A DNA stretch of 36,571 nt from Candidatus Merdivivens pullicola. Its GTDB lineage: Bacteria > Bacteroidota > Bacteroidia > Bacteroidales > UBA932. The DNA lies in NCBI GenBank assembly GCA_017694945.1, contig JADIMA010000020.1:1-36571 (forward strand). The letters are read 5' to 3'. Positions 7,250 through 14,846 of the stretch are shown here, piece after piece (the first letter of the stretch is position 1; each line of letters opens with the position of its first letter). The notes under the pieces were generated by a model that was not told the origin of the DNA, did not search any database, and worked only from the letters and a program-made list of their open reading frames with translations. A program made the translations under genes and the position numbers.

Positions 7250-8785
7250 ATGAAAATGAAAAGGATTTTATTGTTTGCAGCGGTTGTCTCTGTGCTTGCC
7301 GCTTGCTCTAAAGAGACTCCTTCTGTCCATGACATCAGTCTTTCTGTCTCGGAAGAAGGCGGTGGCGATTTGACCGGCAGGGATTTTTCTGTTTATGTAG
7401 TGGCAAAGAAAGCATCCTCGGCTGAGAACCTATCATCCGACAGGCTGTATGACGGGGTATTGGCTGAAAATAACGGGGGAACGCTGCTGTTTCCAGAGAC
7501 ACCGGCTTATGATGCCGGGCGTCCTTACTGTGATTTTTACGTGTTTTCGCCGTATCAGGAAAATCTTGTTCCTGCCGGGTGTCCGTCGGCTGAAATACGG
7601 GTGGAGCAGGATCAGTCGGAGGGGCTGGATGCAAGTGACATCCTTTTTGGAAAGACGGTCAATTTCATCCGTCGTGAAAACGATCCTAATGTAGTGCTGG
7701 GGCATTTGTTTTCAAGGCTGGATTTTGTCATTGAGACTTCTAATCCGGTTGGTGCTTTTGACTGGATTACAATGAAAAATGTGGTTCTGGGAGGCGTATA
7801 TGATGCAGAAGATTGCTATTTTTCTCCTTCTCCTTTTACTGGCGATGTCAAGTCATGCGGGCAGTTTGTTCTTTCCGATGATGGTTTGCTTAGGGGCGTT
7901 TCTGTGATAATCCCTCCTCAGGAACTGGCTGCCGGGGATTTTGCTACAATAATGATAGGCGGAGAGGAGCATAGTCTTAAATTGGATCAGAATCTGGTGC
8001 TTGAGGCGGGCAAAGTTGCTGAAATTAGTTTTTCTGTTACAGCGGAACTCAATCCTGAACTTAGAGTGGATGTTTCTGTACGTGATTGGGAAAATGAAAC
8101 GATGGACTTTACTTTAGGCAAGTTGCTCCCTCCGGGAAATACGGTAACTGATATAGATGGAAATGAATATCCTGTAGTGAAAATAGGAAGCCAGTATTGG
8201 ATGGGTTCCAATCTCCGGACGACCAAGTTGAACGACGGTACTGATATATACAGGGTTGAAAGCCTTGACGAATGGCCGGTTACCGACAAAGAGGCTTATA
8301 CGGTTTATGAGTTGGATTTTGAAAACAATCCTGATCGCTGGGGCTTGCTTTACAACAGGATGTGTGTGGAATATGAAAAACTTTGTCCCGAAGGCTGGCA
8401 TGTTCCAACCACGACAGACTGGGATATGTTGGGCATGTCGCAAGGGGGAGTGCCTGATGAGGCTTCATGTATTGCCAATGTAACGGAAGATTTGAAATCA
8501 ACGGACGGGTGGCTTGGCTGCCCCGGAACGAACGAAACCGGTTTTGACGGTTATCCTGTCGGCTACTTGTTTTCATATATTTCCGGTTATAACGGTGACA
8601 CTCCGGTTTATTTTTCAGGTTTCGCATACAATGGGGAGACTGCAGGCTGGTGGTCAACAAGCGGATATTGGGCTGAAAGCGTGTTTGTCAGGGCCTTTGT
8701 ATATCATAGTTACGATATGGACAGGTATTCGGTACCGTCCCTCAATGCTTTCCCTGTAAGATGCGTGTCGGATTATGTTGATTAG
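7250..8785 (+). CDS. Fimbrillin-like lipoprotein fused to a FISUMP domain
   Basis: The 511-residue protein has a lipoprotein signal (VLAAC, Cys19). Residues 25-290 look like a fimbrillin/Mfa-like fold: PETPAYDAGRPYCDFYVFSPY, then ASDILFGKT, then HLFSRLDFVI. Residues 295-508 are a FISUMP domain (first described in Fibrobacter surface proteins): VTDIDGNEYPVVKIGSQYWM, NLRTTKLNDGTDI, CPEGWHVPTTTDWDML, and the ending FPVRCVSD. The protein is probably a surface lipoprotein or fimbrial tip/anchor component; adhesion is likely but unproven. It lies 40 bases before a second fimbrillin-like gene with which it probably forms an operon, behind its own -7 box and after a terminator. No usher or assembly genes are nearby. 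Confidence 0.8.
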   Translation: MKMKRILLFAAVVSVLAACSKETPSVHDISLSVSEEGGGDLTGRDFSVYVVAKKASSAENLSSDRLYDGVLAENNGGTLLFPETPAYDAGRPYCDFYVFSPYQENLVPAGCPSAEIRVEQDQSEGLDASDILFGKTVNFIRRENDPNVVLGHLFSRLDFVIETSNPVGAFDWITMKNVVLGGVYDAEDCYFSPSPFTGDVKSCGQFVLSDDGLLRGVSVIIPPQELAAGDFATIMIGGEEHSLKLDQNLVLEAGKVAEISFSVTAELNPELRVDVSVRDWENETMDFTLGKLLPPGNTVTDIDGNEYPVVKIGSQYWMGSNLRTTKLNDGTDIYRVESLDEWPVTDKEAYTVYELDFENNPDRWGLLYNRMCVEYEKLCPEGWHVPTTTDWDMLGMSQGGVPDEASCIANVTEDLKSTDGWLGCPGTNETGFDGYPVGYLFSYISGYNGDTPVYFSGFAYNGETAGWWSTSGYWAESVFVRAFVYHSYDMDRYSVPSLNAFPVRCVSDYVD

Positions 8786-8824
8786 GTGTAAATGTAAGAT
8801 TGTTAAAATTTAAAAGTTAGAAAA

Positions 8825-9694
8825 ATGAAAAGATATATTTGCTTGTTGCCAATCCTGGCTGCTGTTTCCTGTACGGTAATGCCGGAAGTGCCGGAAATTG
8901 AAGAAAACGACGGGCGTTTAATAACAAAGGTCGCGGAAGGCGAGTTTCAGTCCGGAGATAGAATCGGTCTGTTTATGTTCGAGGGTGCGGACACTCCTTT
9001 TGGCGGGACTGCAATAGCGGAAAATGTGCTTGTAAGGATTACATCCGGAGGTACAAAGGTCGGAAGTGAAGTTTTCTTTCCGGAATCTCCTGTGGACATG
9101 TTTGCGTATTATCCATACTGGGCTGATAATTATATTGTTGACAATTATTTAACGGTATATACATATGAAGACCAGAGGCCGTTGGAGCAATATCGTGAAT
9201 CTGAACACAAATTCGTGAAATTTCTGAATTATGAAAATACGGGAAAGCCTGTTGAACTGGCTTTCGAGAGGCTTGTCAGCCGTCTGTCTTATGAACTTGT
9301 ACCAGGAAACGGATTTTCATCACCGGAAGAGTTGATGGACTGCGAAATAATCATTCCGAACATAAAATATAACAGCGGCATTCTTCTGGAAACCGGGGAG
9401 TTGAAGGCTCCGGAAGGAAACCGTGATTTCTTCCCTTATGCAGAGGAGATGGCAGTTGTTGACGGAAAGGTGTCAGGAATACATGCGATGGTAGTGCCCC
9501 AGACCTTGCCTAAAGGGGCGTCTGTAGCCAATATACGTATAGGTGAAGATACTTTCAGATGCATTCTTGATGAAGATTTCATTATGAAAAAGGGGGTTAA
9601 TTATACTGTTACGATTACTCTTGACAAGTCTGATACAAAAAGTTCCGGCATCGTGTGCGGAGGATTGTCTATAAATGAGACTTCATGGGAGTGA
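8825..9694 (+). CDS. Fimbrillin-family lipoprotein
   Basis: The 289-residue protein begins with a lipoprotein signal (AAVSC, Cys16). Fimbrillin (Mfa-like) marks follow in order: SGDRIGLFMFEG, ENVLVRI, FFPESPVDMFAYYPYW, then ELAFERLVSRLSYELVPG and a C-terminal half of beta strands ending GVNYTVTITLDKS. In the family such proteins are lipidated, exported and then assembled as shaft or tip subunits. It has no FISUMP domain, unlike its upstream neighbour 39 bases away, with which it is probably co-transcribed. A strong terminator follows. The order fits a minor pilin pair controlled by the TPR/HTH protein encoded at 5402, though that link rests on position only. Confidence 0.75.
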   Translation: MKRYICLLPILAAVSCTVMPEVPEIEENDGRLITKVAEGEFQSGDRIGLFMFEGADTPFGGTAIAENVLVRITSGGTKVGSEVFFPESPVDMFAYYPYWADNYIVDNYLTVYTYEDQRPLEQYRESEHKFVKFLNYENTGKPVELAFERLVSRLSYELVPGNGFSSPEELMDCEIIIPNIKYNSGILLETGELKAPEGNRDFFPYAEEMAVVDGKVSGIHAMVVPQTLPKGASVANIRIGEDTFRCILDEDFIMKKGVNYTVTITLDKSDTKSSGIVCGGLSINETSWE

Positions 9695-9719
9695 TTCGTT
9701 AATCACAGGTGCGATTTTT

Positions 9720-9760
9720 GAGGGGCTGTACTGGGATGAAAATCCCGGTGCGGCCTCTTT
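9720..9760 (+). terminator. Long-stem intrinsic terminator after fimbrillin genes
   Basis: Bases 9720-9737 pair with 9742-9759 almost without interruption (several G-T wobbles) around a GAAA tetraloop, ending in a short T run. A second small hairpin (GTGATT/AATCAC, 9691-9706) overlaps the preceding stop codon. Confidence 0.8.
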
Positions 9761-9784
9761 GTTATATAATTTTAACATTTTAGT

Positions 9785-9815
9785 TTTGGGATTAATGTGG
9801 GATTGATTATTTTTG
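9785..9815 (+). promoter_or_regulatory. Promoter TTTG-N19-TATTTTTG
   Basis: TTTG at 9785-9788 and TATTTTTG at 9808-9815 are 19 bases apart, a very good Bacteroidota promoter. Predicted transcription starts about 37 bases before ATG 9859. Confidence 0.7.
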
Positions 9816-9858
9816 CCGCAGTAAGGGAAACGAAAAGTAGTATCTAAGTTATAATTTT

Positions 9859-12000
9859 ATGAAAATCAAAAAATTATTGTATGTCCTTATGCCGCTTGCA
9901 ATGCTGGCATTCGGATCCTGTCAGGAAGATCCGGTCAAGGCGCCGGCTGTCAATCTGAACAAAGAGACACTTGAAATAGGTGCCGGGAACGAAACCGGTT
10001 CCGTACTTTTTCAGCCTACGCGCGACTGGTCTGCTACCGTTGAAGACGGTGCCGACTGGCTGGCGGTAGATCCTGTAAGCGGCCCTGCATCCCCTGATGC
10101 TGTGGTTGAAGTGAAAGTTACCGTTTTGGCGAACGAGGGCGCCGAGAGGTCTGCCGAAATCATTTTTACTGCAGGGAATGTTGACGAGACCCTTACAGTC
10201 GTCCAGGCTGCCAATGGAAGCCAGGGGGGCGGAGAGGATGAGGATGTCATTACCGTGGCTGATTTCCTTTCCAAATCTGTCGATACAGGTGTTTATTACA
10301 AGTTGAAAGGCGAGATTACCGATTTGTATAATACCGAATTTGGTAATTTCCATCTTGTGGATGAGACCGGCAGCGTGCGCGTTTACGGCCTTACTGCTAC
10401 AAAGCAGCCTTATGGCGAGAACGACAAAAGTTTTTCTACCCTCGGGCTTGAAGAAGGCGACATCGTGGTCATTGAGGGAGTACGTGACGAATATAATGGC
10501 GAAGCCCAGGTTGGCGGTGCATATTATATCAGCCATGAAGAAGGCCAGGGCGGCGGAGACGAACCTCTCCCTGACGAATTTACTTCGATTGCGGACATTC
10601 GCGCAATGGCTCCTGCCAGCCAGTCTGATTCCACAATCATTGGAGAAGGCGTCGCTGTAAAAGTATTCGTAGTAAGCAGCCTTGAGGCCAATACGCTCAC
10701 ATCCAAAAAGAATGTATATGTGCAGGATGCAACCGGCGGTATCCAGGTTCGTTTTCAGAATGATGCCACATGGAATTTCGGAGACGAGATTGCCATCGAC
10801 CTCTCTGGCCAGAAGATCAAATATTTTGGCGGTGCAATCCAGATAGACGCCCTGCCTAATTCGAATGTACAAACTGTTTCAACAGACAATTCCGTAGAAG
10901 CAAAGCAGGTTTCAGTCGCTGATTTCATGGAAGGAAAATATGAAAGCCAGTATGTGGCTCTTCCGGATGTGCAGGTGGTTGAAGCTGATCTTAACAAGAC
11001 CATCGTGATGAATGACTCTCATACTTCAATCAATGTCGAGGATATCACTGGCCATTCATTCGTAATCTTCTCTTCCAAATACACTGTTTTCGGTGATGAG
11101 AAAGTGCCTCAGGGTGCGGGTACGTTGAAGGGTGTTTCCATGGTTTACAACGGTACCATGCAGATAGGACTTACTTCGCGGAACGACTATGCCGGCATGA
11201 CGGGCACCCGTTTTGAAAGTCAGGGGGGCGGGGACGATCCTACTCCTGACGATCTGATAGAAGCCACCATAGGTGAGTTCATCGATGCTGAAGTCGATCC
11301 TGATGTATGGTATAAACTTACCGGAACCATCACTGAAATCCAGAATGACCTTTTTGGCAATATTGTAATTGAAGACGAAAGCGGCAGCGTGCTGATTTAC
11401 GGTCTTACCGCCACCAAGCAGTCAAGCAACGACAAGAGTTTTTCTACCCTCGGGCTTGAAAAAGGCGACATAGTGACTCTCGGTACTGTACGCAACGAAT
11501 ACAACGGTACGCCTCAGGGCGGTGGAAATACTTCTCCTGCATATTATATCAGCCATCAGGACGGCACTGGCGGTGGAGACGACCCGCAGCCGGGCAACAA
11601 CATTGGTGAAGTGGAAGTAACTCTCGGAAACAAGGCATATATTCAGGATGCTGTTGTCAATGGTGAAGACTTCAAGGTCTTGAAACTCGGAACCAGCAGC
11701 GAAAACGGCGATGCCTCCTTTACTATTCCGGCTGGTACTGCAAAGATTACTTTTTATTGTGTCGCATGGAAAGGTAAAAAAAGTACGCTGAATCTTTCCG
11801 GTGACTGTACCATTACTCCGTCAAGCATCAGTCCTGCATCCAATTCAGGAGCAACAGGTAATCCTGAGCCTGCTTATATCATCTCGGTTACGGATTCGGA
11901 CAGATATGAGTTCGCCATATCAGGTTGCAATTCAGATACTGTAATAAAACTTGCAAGTGAAGATGATCGTGTAATCCTTTGGGACATCCAACTTGACTAA
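9859..12000 (+). CDS. Modular lipoprotein: BACON, OB-fold, DUF5689-like, OB-fold, beta C-domain
   Basis: The 713-residue protein has a lipoprotein signal (LAFGSC, Cys21) with acidic residues right after Cys, consistent with surface export. Domains in order: BACON (about 31-117, with DWSATVEDGADWLAVDP and the closing TLTVVQAA), OB-fold 1 (129-226), a DUF5689-like region (241-447), OB-fold 2 (467-568) and a beta-sandwich C-terminus (581-713). The parts are joined by GGG-plus-acidic linkers. The two OB folds are clear duplicates (YGLTATKQ and NDKSFSTLGLE occur in both). BACON domains are thought to bind glycans or mucin, and such OB domains often accompany secreted nucleases, so binding of carbohydrate or nucleic acid is possible; no catalytic residues are seen. 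It is monocistronic between a promoter and terminators. The DUF5689-like part is related to the lipoprotein encoded at 23715. Confidence 0.75.
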   Translation: MKIKKLLYVLMPLAMLAFGSCQEDPVKAPAVNLNKETLEIGAGNETGSVLFQPTRDWSATVEDGADWLAVDPVSGPASPDAVVEVKVTVLANEGAERSAEIIFTAGNVDETLTVVQAANGSQGGGEDEDVITVADFLSKSVDTGVYYKLKGEITDLYNTEFGNFHLVDETGSVRVYGLTATKQPYGENDKSFSTLGLEEGDIVVIEGVRDEYNGEAQVGGAYYISHEEGQGGGDEPLPDEFTSIADIRAMAPASQSDSTIIGEGVAVKVFVVSSLEANTLTSKKNVYVQDATGGIQVRFQNDATWNFGDEIAIDLSGQKIKYFGGAIQIDALPNSNVQTVSTDNSVEAKQVSVADFMEGKYESQYVALPDVQVVEADLNKTIVMNDSHTSINVEDITGHSFVIFSSKYTVFGDEKVPQGAGTLKGVSMVYNGTMQIGLTSRNDYAGMTGTRFESQGGGDDPTPDDLIEATIGEFIDAEVDPDVWYKLTGTITEIQNDLFGNIVIEDESGSVLIYGLTATKQSSNDKSFSTLGLEKGDIVTLGTVRNEYNGTPQGGGNTSPAYYISHQDGTGGGDDPQPGNNIGEVEVTLGNKAYIQDAVVNGEDFKVLKLGTSSENGDASFTIPAGTAKITFYCVAWKGKKSTLNLSGDCTITPSSISPASNSGATGNPEPAYIISVTDSDRYEFAISGCNSDTVIKLASEDDRVILWDIQLD
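10243..10536 (+). repeat. Internal OB-fold repeat, copy 1
   Basis: This encodes VITVADFL to AYYISHEEG. Its sub-segment 10423-10462 matches 11431-11470 at 38 of 40 bases, closer than the surrounding repeat. Confidence 0.7.
11257..11568 (+). repeat. Internal OB-fold repeat, copy 2
   Basis: This encodes IEATIGEFIDAEV to AYYISHQDG, the second copy of the OB module, slightly longer before the AYYISH strand. Confidence 0.7.
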
Positions 12001-12029
12001 GGTTTCAGAAAATACATCTTGCAATATGA

Positions 12030-12061
12030 GAGGCCGCGCCGTAATGGTGCGGCTTCTTTTT
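12030..12061 (+). terminator. Intrinsic terminator after the modular lipoprotein gene
   Basis: AGGCCGCGCC pairs with GGTGCGGCTT (two G-T wobbles) around GTAAT, followed by CTTTTT. An open frame 11993-12409 runs through it and into the hydA tail on the other strand and is not a gene. Confidence 0.75.
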
Positions 12062-12133
12062 GATGTCCGTCACGGGCGCGCAACCGGTTTCTGCCTGCCT
12101 GACCCGTTTTCAGGCTCTGATGATTATTCATAC

Positions 12134-12161
12134 ATAAAGGAAGGGGCTGATACGGCCTTCC
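12134..12161 (-). terminator. Probable terminator for hydA (minus strand)
   Basis: On the minus strand GGAAGG and CCTTCC pair across an 11-base loop and run into TTTAT. The stem is short, so termination may be weak. Another exact hairpin (GTACGT/ACGTAC) lies closer to the hydA stop, without a T run. Confidence 0.45.
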
Positions 12162-12205
12162 GGCTTTTCAACCCCTCCCTTTGCTGTACGTGTAAGTACG
12201 TACGT

Positions 12206-13669
12206 TTATTTCCTGCTTGTTGCGTATGTCTCGTCTATCTTGTCAAGTTCCGTGTTGAGTTGTTTGCGCCCGGCTACTTTGTCGTTGTATGTGCAAGGCC
12301 CGGAGATGCAGCCTTCAGGGCATGCCATCATCTCAAGGAAACGTGCCGGGGCTTTCTTGGTTTTGGCGTAACTCTTGATAAGAGGAATGAGTTTTTTGTC
12401 AAAGCCTGAAACCAATTGGGCGTCAACATCTTCCCCGAGGAATGCCTTGACTGCTCCTGAAACGCCTCCGGTCTGGGCGAAGCCATGCGCCTCTTTTACG
12501 GAAAGATATTCTACATGGTACGGTTCGACGGTCTCAATGTCTATGTCGTATCCGGAAATCAGACTTCCGAGTTCTTCAAATGTCAGGACATAATCCACGT
12601 TCGGATTGTTTTTGGCCTCCTTGCGTTTGGCGATGCACGGCCCTATGAACACCTGCTTTGCATCTGGGTATTTTTCCTTGATGATTTCGGCGGTATAATA
12701 CATGGGCGAGCCCGTAGTCGAAATGAAAGGTATCATTTCAGGGATGTGTTTCTTTGCCAGTTCTATGTAGGACGGGCAGCAACTCGTAGTCATGAAAGGC
12801 TGTCCCTCGGCAAGCCTTTCTTTAAGTTCCATCGCTTCGTTGGAAGTTGTCATCATGGCTCCTTCGGCCACTTCAACTACGGCATTGAAACCAAGGGCCT
12901 TTATGGCTCCATAGACTTGTTCTTTCGGATACTTGAACTGGCCGAGGATTGAAGGGGCTACCATTGCCACTACCTGTTTTCCGTCCCAGATGTTGTTCAG
13001 AATGTCGAATACCTGCGAAATCTCGAATATGGCGCCGAACGGGCAGGCGTTAAGGCAACGTCCGCAATAGATGCACCTGCTTTCATCTATGTGTTCCACC
13101 CCGTATTCGTCTTTGGAGATCGCTTTTACAGGGCATGCCTCTTCGCATGGCACCGGGATATATACGATGGCATGGTAAGGACAGTTCTGGTAGCATTTGC
13201 CGCAATTTATGCACAGCGAGTGGTCGATGACGGCCATTCCATGCTCCTTGGTGTGGCTGATGGCTCCCTTCGGACAGTTCATGGAGCAACTCCTTGCCAC
13301 GCATCCGCGGCAGAGGTTCGTGATTTCGTAATTGGTCTTGACACATGAAGAGCAGGCCTCGTCAATGACGCACATTATGTTTTCTTTCGGATTGCTCGAT
13401 CTCGTTATCGCCTTGCGGGCATACTCAGACAGCGGCATGAGTTCATCCTTTTCATCGTTCATGTCGTATCCCAGCAGCGGGAACATCTTGTATTTCCATA
13501 CTGCCCTTTCTTTATGTATGCAGCAACGGCCGAGCACCTTCGAACGGCGCGGACTCAATTGTATAGGAAGCCTGTCAATGTCCGTGCACAACCTGTCTTC
13601 CTTCCACATTTTTACCATTGTCGCCAACAGTTTATGGCGGACAATCATAACATTATTCATGAATGCCAT
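12206..13669 (-). CDS. hydA: [FeFe] hydrogenase, group B-like, with N-terminal iron-sulfur domains
   Basis: The 487-residue enzyme interconverts protons and H2 with ferredoxin-type electrons. A Cys-rich N-terminal part holds several [4Fe-4S] motifs: CSSC...CRGC...CSMNCP (107-132), CINCGKCYQNCP (153-164), CEEACP (175-180) and CIYCGRCLNACP (199-210). The H-cluster domain has TTSCCPS (294-300), IGPCIAKRKEA (342-352) and MMACPEGCISGPC (447-459), giving cysteines 297/298, 345, 450 and 454. The third motif ends GPC and not GGG, and there is no small-subunit tail, which fits the ferredoxin-linked group B rather than the classic group A. No NADH-binding partner genes lie nearby, so it probably works with free ferredoxin. 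It is divergent from its maturases hydE-hydG-hydF, 43 bases away. All cluster ligands are present, so it should be functional. Confidence 0.92.
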   Translation of the reverse strand: MAFMNNVMIVRHKLLATMVKMWKEDRLCTDIDRLPIQLSPRRSKVLGRCCIHKERAVWKYKMFPLLGYDMNDEKDELMPLSEYARKAITRSSNPKENIMCVIDEACSSCVKTNYEITNLCRGCVARSCSMNCPKGAISHTKEHGMAVIDHSLCINCGKCYQNCPYHAIVYIPVPCEEACPVKAISKDEYGVEHIDESRCIYCGRCLNACPFGAIFEISQVFDILNNIWDGKQVVAMVAPSILGQFKYPKEQVYGAIKALGFNAVVEVAEGAMMTTSNEAMELKERLAEGQPFMTTSCCPSYIELAKKHIPEMIPFISTTGSPMYYTAEIIKEKYPDAKQVFIGPCIAKRKEAKNNPNVDYVLTFEELGSLISGYDIDIETVEPYHVEYLSVKEAHGFAQTGGVSGAVKAFLGEDVDAQLVSGFDKKLIPLIKSYAKTKKAPARFLEMMACPEGCISGPCTYNDKVAGRKQLNTELDKIDETYATSRK

Positions 13670-13695
13670 GACAAACCAAATTTTAAATTAGGGCG

Positions 13696-13728
13696 CAAAG
13701 ATATGCACAAAAATGGATATATTTGCAA
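13696..13728 (-). promoter_or_regulatory. hydA promoter (TTG-N22-TATCTTTG)
   Basis: On the minus strand TATCTTTG (13703-13696) is a perfect -7 box and TTG lies 22 bases upstream, slightly longer spacing than usual. Transcription would begin near 13689, 20 bases before the hydA ATG. It overlaps the start of hydE on the other strand. Confidence 0.6.
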
Positions 13729-14843
13729 TCGTTTTGAAATTGGACAGGATAATAAGTGATATTTTTTCCGGGAAACTGCCGGAAAAGGCTGAATTGCCGG
13801 AACTTTTGCTCCGGTTGTCTGAAGACGGCCAGTTGCTGGAGAGTTTTTCAGAGAGGGCCCGGAATGTCTCGAAAAGGGTTTTTGGGAACAGGGTTTTCCT
13901 GAGAGGGCTGATTGAAATCGGCAATGTCTGCCGTAACGATTGTTATTATTGCGGAATCAGGAAATCCAATAAAAATCTCCGGCGGTATGTTCTTTCGGAA
14001 GATGAAATACTTTCGTGCTGCTCTTACGGATACGGGGAAGGATTCCGCACTTTCGTCCTGCAGGGAGGGGAAAATCCCGCAATCGGAGACGATTTTCTGT
14101 GCGGCATCATCAGGAAGATAAAAAAAGACCTGCCGGGCAGTGCGGTTACGCTCTCGCTCGGGGAGAGGGGCATGGACTCTTTCCGTAAATTGCGGCAGGC
14201 AGGGGCGGACAGGTATCTTCTCCGGCACGAATCGGCTGACGAAGAGTATTTTTACCGGCTTCATCCGCATCCCGGGGTGGAAACAGGGAATTTTATGGAT
14301 GATGCCGCTGTTACGAACCATGCCCGCAGGATGGCTTCTTTGAAAATGTTGAAGGCACTCGGATATCAGACGGGGGCGGGTTTCATGGTAGGCGCACCGG
14401 GACAGACCCTGGAGCATATTGCCGCCGATTTGGAGTTCATTGCCGGTTTCAGGCCGCAGATGGTCGGCATAGGGCCTTACATGCCTCATCCCGATACTCC
14501 CCTGGGCCGGATTAGTGACGGTTTCTGGACACTCCGGCGCAAGCGCATGATGACACTCGGGCTGCTTTCGATACTGAGGATGATGGATCCGTGCATGCTG
14601 CTTCCATCTACGACAGCCTTGAACACGCTCGTGCCCGGAGGGCATTATGAAGGGATATTGGCAGGGGCTAATGTGATAATGCCGAATCTGTCCCCGGTAT
14701 ATGCGCGAAAGGCGTACGATTTGTATAGCGGAAAAGTCGCCGACGGAGGTGAAAGCCGCAGCGGATTGAATGACTTGAAAATGAAACTTGAGGCAATCGG
14801 TTATGCAATCGATTGGTCTCGAGGAGACTATATAAAAATATAA
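13713..14843 (+). CDS. hydE: [FeFe] hydrogenase maturase HydE (radical SAM)
   Basis: HydE is a radical SAM enzyme that acts in building the diiron subcluster of the H-cluster. The CX3CX2C motif VCRNDCYYCGIR (Cys 73, 77, 80 from the ATG) binds the radical SAM [4Fe-4S]. Also seen are VLQGGENP, TLSLGERG, YLLRHESADEEYFYRLHP, GAGFMVGAPGQT and GIGPYMPHPDTPLG, all typical of HydE and its biotin-synthase relatives. It is first in the order hydE-hydG-hydF, the next start coming 3 bases after its stop. The start is uncertain: ATG 13713 overlaps a TATATTTG box at 13718-13725, and TTG codons at 13734 and 13740 would put the first Cys near residue 64-66, closer to my recollection of the family's N-terminal length. 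If the box is the real promoter, one of these TTGs is the start. Confidence 0.92.
   Translation: MDIFAIVLKLDRIISDIFSGKLPEKAELPELLLRLSEDGQLLESFSERARNVSKRVFGNRVFLRGLIEIGNVCRNDCYYCGIRKSNKNLRRYVLSEDEILSCCSYGYGEGFRTFVLQGGENPAIGDDFLCGIIRKIKKDLPGSAVTLSLGERGMDSFRKLRQAGADRYLLRHESADEEYFYRLHPHPGVETGNFMDDAAVTNHARRMASLKMLKALGYQTGAGFMVGAPGQTLEHIAADLEFIAGFRPQMVGIGPYMPHPDTPLGRISDGFWTLRRKRMMTLGLLSILRMMDPCMLLPSTTALNTLVPGGHYEGILAGANVIMPNLSPVYARKAYDLYSGKVADGGESRSGLNDLKMKLEAIGYAIDWSRGDYIKI
13718..13725 (+). promoter_or_regulatory. Possible hydE -7 box TATATTTG inside the annotated start
   Basis: A perfect TAnnTTTG box sits 5 bases after ATG 13713. No TTTG -33 box is visible at the proper distance, so it may be chance. 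If used, the mRNA would begin near 13732 and translation would start at TTG 13734 or 13740. Confidence 0.35.
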
Positions 14844-14846
14844 ATT

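Noticed and set aside
9874-10872. 332-residue minus-strand open frame
   Set aside because: Antisense to the modular lipoprotein gene; no recognisable domain, and it arises from the low stop frequency of that frame.
11993-12409. 138-residue plus-strand open frame
   Set aside because: Passes through the terminator at 12030-12061 and lies opposite the hydA tail; no family motif.
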